Of a stretch of DNA of 64,000 nucleotides, positions 58,289 through 64,000 are shown piece after piece. A program made the translations under genes and the position numbers. Under the pieces are notes generated by a model. The model did not search any database. It saw only the letters and a list, made by a program, of their open reading frames with translations, and was not told where the DNA came from. This DNA comes from Streptomyces sp. SCUT-3 (GTDB lineage: Bacteria > Actinomycetota > Actinomycetes > Streptomycetales > Streptomycetaceae). Location: NCBI RefSeq assembly GCF_014083985.1, contig NZ_CP046907.1, forward strand, positions 4,068,501-4,132,500, written 5' to 3'. Each line of letters starts with the position of its first letter. Positions within the stretch are counted from its first letter, which is position 1.

Positions 58289-58825
58289 GTGCCGCACGTC
58301 CTGGTCCTCAACGCGTCGTACGAGCCCCTGGGGGTCGTACCGCTCCGACGCGCTCTCGTCCTCGTGCTCAACGGCAAAGCCGTGTGCCTGGAGGAGTCGG
58401 GCGCTTTCATGCACAGCGCCACCCAGGCCGTCCCGGCCCCCAGCGTCGTGAAACTCACCCGGTTCGTGCGGATACCCTTCCGGGGCCCCGTCCCCCTGAC
58501 CCGGCGGGCCCTGTTCGCCAGGGACGGCGGCCGGTGCGCCTACTGCGGCGGCATCGCGACCAGCGTCGACCACGTGGTCCCGCGAAGCAGGGGAGGGCAG
58601 CACTCCTGGGAGAACGTGGTCGCCGCGTGCCGGCGGTGCAACCACGTCAAGGCCGACAAGCACGTCGCCGAGATCGGCTGGCGGCTGCGCCGACAACCCG
58701 CGCCGCCGTCCGGGCTGGCCTGGCGGATCATCGGAACGGGGCACCGCGACCCCCGGTGGCTGCCCTACTTGCAACCGTACGGAGCCGAGGAAGCCATGGC
58801 CCGGATCGACGGCGTGTCCGCCTGA
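58289..58825 (+). CDS. HNH endonuclease family protein
   Basis: 178 residues. The HNH core reads FARDGGRCAYCGG ... SVDHVVPRSRGGQHSWENVVAACRRCNHVKAD with two CxxC zinc pairs and catalytic DH and N. N-terminal 80 residues (HVLVLNASYEPLGVVPLRRALVLVLNGKAV) are the conserved lead of this widespread actinobacterial housekeeping-type HNH protein. GTG with AAGGAGG upstream. Cellular role not established; it is not next to restriction or phage genes. Confidence 0.92.
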   Translation: MPHVLVLNASYEPLGVVPLRRALVLVLNGKAVCLEESGAFMHSATQAVPAPSVVKLTRFVRIPFRGPVPLTRRALFARDGGRCAYCGGIATSVDHVVPRSRGGQHSWENVVAACRRCNHVKADKHVAEIGWRLRRQPAPPSGLAWRIIGTGHRDPRWLPYLQPYGAEEAMARIDGVSA

Positions 58826-58912
58826 GACCGGGCCATCGACGTCCCCGGAGCCCGCGCGGCCCCGGGGACGTGCTTTGCCCGGGCCCGTGCCCTGCCCGGG
58901 CCCGTTCGTGCC

Positions 58913-58971
58913 CGGCAGCCGCCCGGCCCGGGACCGCACCCCCGTGGCGGTCCCGGGCCGGGCGGCTGCCG
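58913..58971. terminator. 25-bp perfect hairpin between convergent genes
   Basis: 58913-58937 and 58947-58971 are exact reverse complements with a 9-nt loop. It lies between the HNH gene and the convergent ABC permease gene; no T-tract. Very stable bidirectional terminator. Confidence 0.85.
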
Positions 58972-58981
58972 GCGTCGCGGC

Positions 58982-60445
58982 CTACTCGAAGCGCAGCTCC
59001 GCCGGATGCACGCTGCGGCGCAGCAGCGGGAAGACCGCCGCGGTCGCGGCCAGGCAGGCGGCCACGGCGACGGCCACCGCGATCGCCGGGCCGAAGAGCG
59101 GCAGCGGGTACATCCCCGTCGAGACGGGCACCAGGTAGCCGTAGCTGCCAACCCCGGCCAGCACCAGCGCCGGGACCAGGGGCAGTGCCGTCTGCCACAG
59201 CAGGGCGCGGCGCAGCACGGAGGCCGGCACCCCCGCGGCGACCTGCGCCGCCAGGGTCCGCCGCTGCTCGGTCACGGACTCCACCCAGCCGACCAGCAGC
59301 CCGCCCGCGCCCACGGCCAGGGCCACGGCCAGGGCGAGGAGCGCCAGGCCGAAAGCGGCCCCGTAGTACGGGTCGGGCTCCTCTCCCGGGTTCATGGCGG
59401 CCAGCCCTTCCAGGACCGACTCCCGCACCCCCAGCGTGCCCGCGCCGACGAGGGTGCACAGCACCAGGGCGGCGTGGGTGCGGGCGCCGGCCCACGGGTC
59501 GGCCTCCAGGCGGCGGCCGGCCAGGAGCAGCGCGGCGCTGTTCCCGCGACGGGCCGCGAACCGGCCCAGGACGAGGGAGAAGACCGCCGTGCTGGTCAGC
59601 AGCCCGACGACGAAGCAGACCAGGCACAGCAGGAGCGCGGCGAAAGGAGGTTTCGCGCTGTCGCGCGTCAGCGCCGTCAGCGGCACCGCGGCCACGGCGG
59701 AGGCCGGGAGCAGCAGCAGGATCCACGGGCTCGGCACACGGCGCGGCGCGCGGCGGGCAGTGCCCAGCGGGGCGGTGGAGACGCGGCGCAGCGCCAGGCG
59801 GGTGGTGAGGCCGCCGAGCAGCGCCACCGCGAGGACGGCGGCCACCGCCCAGCCCCAGGAGAACGGCACGTCGGTGGGGTAGAGGAGCCGTTCGATCACG
59901 TGCGTCGAGCCGAACATGTCGGTGCCGCCCCGGCCTCCCTGCGCCTCCGGAGGAATGTCCAGGCGGAGGGGCCCGGGGTTCGCGGCGTCCAGCACCGCCC
60001 GCACGGCGAGGAACAGGCCTGTGCCGGCGGTCGCACCCGCGCCGCCGACCAGCGCGGTCTCCCCGGCGGCGATCCGGTGCACCTGCGCCGGGGACGCGCC
60101 GGTCAGCCGCAGGGCGGCGAACCGCTGCTCCCTGCGGGCCGCGCCCAGCCGGGCGCACTGGCCGACGAAGGTCAGGACGGGGACCAGCAGGAGCAGGAAG
60201 GCCACGACGAGGCCGCGGCGCGACCCCGGGTCGCTCAGCAGTTCGGAGGAGTACTGGCGGGCCCAGCCCGGTGCCGCGGCGTCCTGCGGGTTCCAGTCGG
60301 CCTCGATCCGGGCCACGGTGATCGCGCACAGGACGAAGACGGTGCCAAGGGCGGCGCCGAGGGCGGTCAGGGCGAGCCGCCACCACTCGCGGCGGTCGGC
60401 GCCGCCCAGCAGCAGCCGGGCGACGGTGAGGTCGGCGCGGGTCAC
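58982..60445 (-). CDS. FtsX-like ABC transporter permease
   Basis: 487 residues, eight to ten TM segments. An N-terminal TM with a short extracytoplasmic domain (about 45-75), then FtsX-like helices around residues 75-150, a repeat of the pattern in the C-terminal half, and a terminal RRSVHPAELRFE. Expected to be part of an exporter of the MacB/BceB-like superfamily. GTG start overlaps the ATPase stop (GTGA). Confidence 0.88.
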   Translation of the reverse strand: MTRADLTVARLLLGGADRREWWRLALTALGAALGTVFVLCAITVARIEADWNPQDAAAPGWARQYSSELLSDPGSRRGLVVAFLLLLVPVLTFVGQCARLGAARREQRFAALRLTGASPAQVHRIAAGETALVGGAGATAGTGLFLAVRAVLDAANPGPLRLDIPPEAQGGRGGTDMFGSTHVIERLLYPTDVPFSWGWAVAAVLAVALLGGLTTRLALRRVSTAPLGTARRAPRRVPSPWILLLLPASAVAAVPLTALTRDSAKPPFAALLLCLVCFVVGLLTSTAVFSLVLGRFAARRGNSAALLLAGRRLEADPWAGARTHAALVLCTLVGAGTLGVRESVLEGLAAMNPGEEPDPYYGAAFGLALLALAVALAVGAGGLLVGWVESVTEQRRTLAAQVAAGVPASVLRRALLWQTALPLVPALVLAGVGSYGYLVPVSTGMYPLPLFGPAIAVAVAVAACLAATAAVFPLLRRSVHPAELRFE

Positions 60446-61206
60446 GCGTCCTCCCCGGTGCGACGGGCCGCGGCGCCGCCCGTCGCGGAGGCCGCGGCGG
60501 GCGGGCCGGACCTGCCGGACGGGTCGTGGACGGTGCCGTCGAGGACTGTGACCTCGCGCTCGGCGAAGGCGGCGGTCCTGGCGTCGTGGGTGACCAGCAG
60601 CAGCGCCGTGCCGGACTCCCGGACGGCGTGCACCAGGGCGGTCATCACCTGCTCGGCGGCGAGGGAGTCCAGTGCGCCGGTGGGTTCGTCGGCGAAGACG
60701 GCCCTCGGGCCGGTGACCAGGGCACGGGCGAGCGCCACGCGCTGCGCCTGGCCGCCGGACATCTCGCCGGGACGCAGGCCGGCCTGCCCGCGCACGCCGA
60801 ACCGCTCCAGCCAGGCGCCGGCCGTCTCCTGCGCCTCCTTGCGGCGGGCCCCGCCGAGCAGCAGCGGCAGCGCGGTGTTGTCCAGGGCGGTCAGCTCCGG
60901 GACGAGCTGCCCGAACTGGAAGACGATTCCGAATTCGGTGCGGCGCAGGGCGGAGCGGCGTTCCTCCGGGAGGGTGTCCAGCCGTTCGCCGTCGAGGCGG
61001 ACCTCGCCGCTGTCCGGGCGCAGGATGCCTGACATGCAGTGCAGCAGGCTGGACTTGCCGCTGCCGCTGGGCCCGGTGACGGCGACGGTCTCGCCGGCGG
61101 AGACGGTCAGCGAGGCCCCGCGCAGGGCCGGGGTGGCCCCGTGGGACAGGTGCAGTCCGCGGGCCGCCAGCAGGGGCGCGGCGGACGCGGTGGGAGAGGC
61201 GCTCAT
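60442..61206 (-). CDS. ABC transporter ATP-binding protein
   Basis: 254 residues. Walker A GPSGSGKSS, Q-loop FQFGQLVPELTALDN, signature MSGGQAQRVALARAL, Walker B AVFADEPTGALD, switch His in LVTHDARTAAFA. MacB/LolD-type, pairing with the FtsX-like permease. ATG overlaps the PadR stop (ATGA). Regulated by the PadR protein, so the substrate is probably toxic or a signal; antibiotic or lipid export is possible. Confidence 0.95.
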   Translation of the reverse strand: MSASPTASAAPLLAARGLHLSHGATPALRGASLTVSAGETVAVTGPSGSGKSSLLHCMSGILRPDSGEVRLDGERLDTLPEERRSALRRTEFGIVFQFGQLVPELTALDNTALPLLLGGARRKEAQETAGAWLERFGVRGQAGLRPGEMSGGQAQRVALARALVTGPRAVFADEPTGALDSLAAEQVMTALVHAVRESGTALLLVTHDARTAAFAEREVTVLDGTVHDPSGRSGPPAAASATGGAAARRTGEDA

Positions 61207-61787
61207 GGGGCCTGGACCTCCTGGGCCAGTGCGTCGAGGCGCTGGGCGGCGTCCGCCATCCAGCGCAGGTCGGCGTCGAGGTGGGACAGGGCGTAGTCGG
61301 CGGAGAGCACGGTCGACAGGTCGGCCCCGGGGGCGGTCTTGACGGCGGTCAGCTCGCGCATGCGCGCCATGTGGGCGGCGCGCTGGGCGTGCAGGTAGGC
61401 GGCGGGGTCGGGGGCGGGGGCGTCGTCGCCGCCCTGCCGCCCGGCGCCGCCGGCCCGGTCCGCGCCGGACAGCAGGGCCACCACGACCTTGGTGAAGATC
61501 TCGTTGGCGACGAAGGGTGCGGGCGGGGCGACCTCGGCCAGCCACCGGTGGAGGGTCCGTGCGCCCTCCTCGGTGCGCCGGTACGTCGTCCGTTCGGGGC
61601 CGCCGTCGGACTCGGAGCCCTCCACCTCGGCGAGGCCGTCGCGGACCATCCGCTGGAGGGTCGAGTAGACCTGCCCGTAGGCGAGGGGGCGGGCCTGGGG
61701 GAAGCGTTCGTCGTGCCGCCGCTTGAGGTCGTACCCGTGACTGGGGCCCGCGGCGAGGAGGCCCAGCAGCACGTGACTGGTGGACAT
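61203..61787 (-). CDS. PadR-family transcriptional regulator
   Basis: 194 residues. The winged helix is LLGLLAAGPSHGYDLKRRHDERFPQARPLAYGQVYSTLQRMVRDGLAEVE, followed by the RTTYRRTEEGARTLHRWL wing and a long C-terminal dimer helix (HLDADLRWMADAAQRLDALAQEV). Controls the downstream ABC genes and itself, with probable ligand-responsive derepression. ATG 61787. The palindrome at 61799-61811 is a likely operator. Confidence 0.93.
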   Translation of the reverse strand: MSTSHVLLGLLAAGPSHGYDLKRRHDERFPQARPLAYGQVYSTLQRMVRDGLAEVEGSESDGGPERTTYRRTEEGARTLHRWLAEVAPPAPFVANEIFTKVVVALLSGADRAGGAGRQGGDDAPAPDPAAYLHAQRAAHMARMRELTAVKTAPGADLSTVLSADYALSHLDADLRWMADAAQRLDALAQEVQAP

Positions 61788-61798
61788 GAAGATCACTG

Positions 61799-61811
61799 TA
61801 CACCGAGTGTA
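61799..61811. promoter_or_regulatory. Palindrome in the PadR promoter
   Basis: TACACCGAGTGTA, arms TACAC/GTGTA around CGA, 11 bp upstream of the PadR start and overlapping the probable promoter (minus-strand TACACT). Likely PadR operator. Confidence 0.5.
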
Positions 61812-61869
61812 TGTATCGAGTGAATAGTTGGACGTGGGGACCCGCGGGGACCTGCGAGGGCCCGCGAAC

Positions 61870-61909
61870 GCCCGGAGCCCGCACCGGCGGACCGGTGCGG
61901 GCTCCGGGC
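61870..61909. terminator. 18-bp perfect hairpin after the hexosaminidase gene
   Basis: GCCCGGAGCCCGCACCGG (61870-61887) pairs exactly with 61892-61909, with a 4-nt loop. Terminates the GH84-type transcript before the PadR promoter. Confidence 0.85.
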
Positions 61910-61927
61910 GCCGGCGCGCCCCGGGCG

Positions 61928-64000
61928 TCAGTCGGCGACGGGGAACGCCTCGACGGAGAAGAGGGAGTAGCCGTACTTGGTGGCCCGCTCCACGCCCTGG
62001 ACGCGCAGGTAGCGGGTGCCGGGGGCGTCCATGCGGATCTGCTCGGTGCCGCCCCGGCCGTCGCGGACCACCGCCGCGGTCGACCAGGTGCGGCCGTCCG
62101 CGGAGGTCATGATCCGGTAGCCGGAGGCGTACGCGTCCTGCCAGCGCAGCACGACCTTGCCGATCCGCTCCTCGCGCCCGAGGTCCACCTGTACCCAGGA
62201 GCCGTCCTCGGCCGGGGAGGACCAGCGGGTGGACGGGTCGCCGTCGGAGACGGCGGAGGCGGGGAAGTCGTCGGTCTCGTCGGCGGAGGAGGTCGCGGCG
62301 GCGCCCAGGGCCAGGTCCTGCCCGGTGGTCCTCGGGTACGCCCGCACCGTCACCTGCTGCCGCACGGTGCGCCCGTCGACGGTGAAGCCCACCGGCACCG
62401 TGTACTCGCCGGAGGGGGTGTCCTTCGGCACCGAGATCTCCACCGCGGCGGTCAGCCGGCCGCCCCGCTGCAGCACCACGCGGCCCGGGGTCTTCGCCTC
62501 GATGCCCTTCGGGGCCTTCGCCGACATCCTGCCGCGGGCGGCGTCCGCGCGGGTCGCCTCCAGTTCGGCCTCCACCCGCACCGGCCTTCCGCCGATCTCG
62601 GCGTCGACCGTGGTGCGGTCCAGCTTCATCCGGGCGGCGGGGGCGTCGGCGAACCACGGCACCATCTCGTGCACGGCCGGGGGCTCGGCGCCCTGCGCCC
62701 ACACCAGCCGCATCGCGTCCGCGCGCACGCCGCCCGCGGCCAGCTCCGTCCAGCCCTGCCCCAGCCCGCCGAGGCGGCGCCAGGAGCCGTCCTCGGTGCG
62801 CACCTGCACGGACGCCGAGGAGTGCGGGCCGGGGCCGGACAGCACGGTCACCTTGTCCAGCGGCCGCACCGCGCCGAACTCGACGCTCAGGGCGCCGGCG
62901 GCCCGCGTGGCGGCCCGGTAGGCGGTCTCGGGGTCGCCGTCGGTGGCGGCCGCGGGGGAGGAGCCGGCCGCCGCGGGCGGCGCGGCGACCCGCCCGGACG
63001 AGCGGGCCGACTCCGCCGCCGTCACCGCGAAGGAGCGCACGGCCACCGCGTTCGGCTGGGTGCTCAGGGCCCGCACCCGCAGGTGGCGGGCCTGCGCGCC
63101 CTCGGGCAGGGAGAACGCCACGGTCCTGCGGCCGTGGAAGGTGCCCGCCCGCTTCCAGTCCGAGCCGGTCGCGGAGTACTCCAGCACCCCGTGGCGCAGG
63201 TAGTCGTCGTCGGCCGCGGAACCGTCGCCGGAGCCCATCTCCACGCGCACCCGGCCGACCCGCTGCACCGACCCCAGGTCGACGCCGAAGGAGTCCCCCT
63301 CCTCGGGCGGGCTGTCGGTCCAGTAGAACGTCGAACCGCGCCCGTCCAGCATCAGCGCGGGGGAGGAGGCGCGGGCCGACCCCATGGTGCTGGTGGCCGT
63401 GCGGCCGTCCGGCCGCACGCCGGTCCAGCCGTCGGCCTCCCGGGCCGCCCGGTCCAGGAACGGGTCGAGCACCCCGTCGCCGACCGTCGCGGAGGACGCG
63501 GAGATCGCCGCGGCGGTCTTCTGCAGCACCAGCTGCGCCTGCCAGCCCCCGGCGCCGTCGCCCCTGCGCTGGGCCGCCAGCATGTCCACGGCGGCCTCCC
63601 CGGCCCTGCCGTACCGCGACAGCTGCGCCAGCCAGGGACGGGCCTCGCTCTCCAGGGCGCCCCCCGCCACCCGGCCCAGCCGGTCCGGGGCGGACCGCAT
63701 CGTGGTGAAGGCGGCCCTGAGCCTGCCGGCCGCCCGCTCGAACCGCCTGTCGTCGGAACCGCCGCGCGCCGCCCAGAACTCCTTGATCAGGGGGCGCAGG
63801 TAGGACGACTCGGCGGTGCCCAGGGCCGAGGACGCCTGGTGGGAGGCGAGCACCTCCAGCGCCTCGCGGCCGGCGCCGCTGCCCGCGGCCAGGTCCGCGA
63901 CGGCCGCCTCCCACGAGGCGTCGGGCCGGTAGGCGCGCGGGTTCCAGGCGTAGTCGGCCACCGTGAACAGCGCGATCCGGGAGGCGGCCGGCTGCTGCAT
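61928..64000 (-). CDS. GH84-type beta-N-acetylhexosaminidase with F5/8C domains (C-terminal part)
   Basis: 690 residues reach the window edge; the N-terminus lies beyond. The first lines (IALFTVADYAWNPRAYRPDASWEAAV) are the end of a GH84 hexosaminidase domain plus its helical bundle. Then come two discoidin-like F5/8 type C domains (about residues 185-340 and 560-690; STFYWTDSPPEEGDSFGVDLG; DGDPSTRWSSPAEDGSWVQVDLG) separated by an immunoglobulin-like region. Probably secreted, acting on GlcNAc-containing polymers. The catalytic residues are outside the window. Confidence 0.85.
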   Translation of the reverse strand: MQQPAASRIALFTVADYAWNPRAYRPDASWEAAVADLAAGSGAGREALEVLASHQASSALGTAESSYLRPLIKEFWAARGGSDDRRFERAAGRLRAAFTTMRSAPDRLGRVAGGALESEARPWLAQLSRYGRAGEAAVDMLAAQRRGDGAGGWQAQLVLQKTAAAISASSATVGDGVLDPFLDRAAREADGWTGVRPDGRTATSTMGSARASSPALMLDGRGSTFYWTDSPPEEGDSFGVDLGSVQRVGRVRVEMGSGDGSAADDDYLRHGVLEYSATGSDWKRAGTFHGRRTVAFSLPEGAQARHLRVRALSTQPNAVAVRSFAVTAAESARSSGRVAAPPAAAGSSPAAATDGDPETAYRAATRAAGALSVEFGAVRPLDKVTVLSGPGPHSSASVQVRTEDGSWRRLGGLGQGWTELAAGGVRADAMRLVWAQGAEPPAVHEMVPWFADAPAARMKLDRTTVDAEIGGRPVRVEAELEATRADAARGRMSAKAPKGIEAKTPGRVVLQRGGRLTAAVEISVPKDTPSGEYTVPVGFTVDGRTVRQQVTVRAYPRTTGQDLALGAAATSSADETDDFPASAVSDGDPSTRWSSPAEDGSWVQVDLGREERIGKVVLRWQDAYASGYRIMTSADGRTWSTAAVVRDGRGGTEQIRMDAPGTRYLRVQGVERATKYGYSLFSVEAFPVAD

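Noticed and set aside
58289..58825. HNH protein as a defence or restriction enzyme
   Set aside because: This HNH family is common in actinobacterial core genomes and has no methylase, helicase or phage neighbour here.
61203..63914. 903-codon minus-strand frame spanning the hexosaminidase and PadR genes
   Set aside because: Only the PadR part is protein-like; the upstream part is an alternative frame of the F5/8C protein.

Overview
The window is very G+C-rich chromosomal DNA with dense, often 4-bp-overlapping genes and frequent GTG/TTG starts. Together with the gene content (SigE-family sigma factors, SpoIIE/RsbU-type phosphatases, a two-gene dynamin operon, GlbO, EttA, an LAxTG surface protein, a tRNA-integrated actinomycete element), this points to Streptomyces or a close relative. 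No rRNA operon or CRISPR array was seen, and the species cannot be named from sequence alone.

Layout. 1-12 kb is core-like chromosome: a partial PLP decarboxylase, a TrkA-N/RCK membrane protein, a GNAT enzyme, HtpX with PspAB, a SpoIIE-type phosphatase, a VIT-family transporter, a GT2/GT-C glycosyltransferase pair, and a SigE-family sigma factor with its membrane partner. 12-33.7 kb is a tandem array of tRNA-targeted integrative elements. Furthest left is an integrase C-terminal scrap whose catalytic Tyr codon has become His. Next is a badly deleted element (IS630 remnant, tra fragment joined to a rep fragment, xis cut to 12 codons, full-length integrase, 44 nt of tRNA 3' end). Last is an apparently complete actinomycete integrative and conjugative element (AICE, 16160-33728) ending at an intact tRNA-Arg(UCU) gene. 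The complete AICE carries an IS5-type insertion, an A+T-rich NACHT-like NTPase gene as cargo, a GntR-Nudix fusion regulator, an XRE regulator, a long transfer/spread operon with a TraB/FtsK translocase, a candidate clt, a Prim-Pol plus RepA-like ATPase replication module, xis and int.

34-43.5 kb is core-like again: a dynamin-type GTPase pair (probably dynA-dynB), a thioester-domain LAETG surface protein, ettA, a hot-dog thioesterase and a hypothetical protein. 43.7-49.7 kb is the most striking locus: a five-gene minus-strand set (Crp-type cNMP receptor, class III nucleotide-cyclase-like protein, large P-loop/HEAT-like protein, SPFH-like coiled-coil protein, DUF5706/Pycsar-effector-like membrane protein). 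The last four genes are joined by 4-bp stop/start overlaps, and cyclase and NTPase share a glycine-rich peptide. I read it as a cyclic-nucleotide-governed membrane-effector system, plausibly anti-phage and related to Pycsar but with more parts.

49.8-64 kb: GlbO, an FHA protein, a PP2C phosphatase, a coiled-coil protein, a GlcNAc-type kinase with a GH4 glycosidase, MscS, an HNH endonuclease, a PadR/ABC transporter operon, and the C-terminal part of a GH84-type hexosaminidase with F5/8C domains that runs off the window.

How the parts work together: in the AICE, the GntR-Nudix protein probably represses its own promoter and the tra promoter through TGGTGCGCACCA-type palindromes, while the replication and xis-int genes form the excision/replication arm. 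In the cyclase locus the product of the cyclase is expected to act on the Crp-type receptor and/or the membrane effector.
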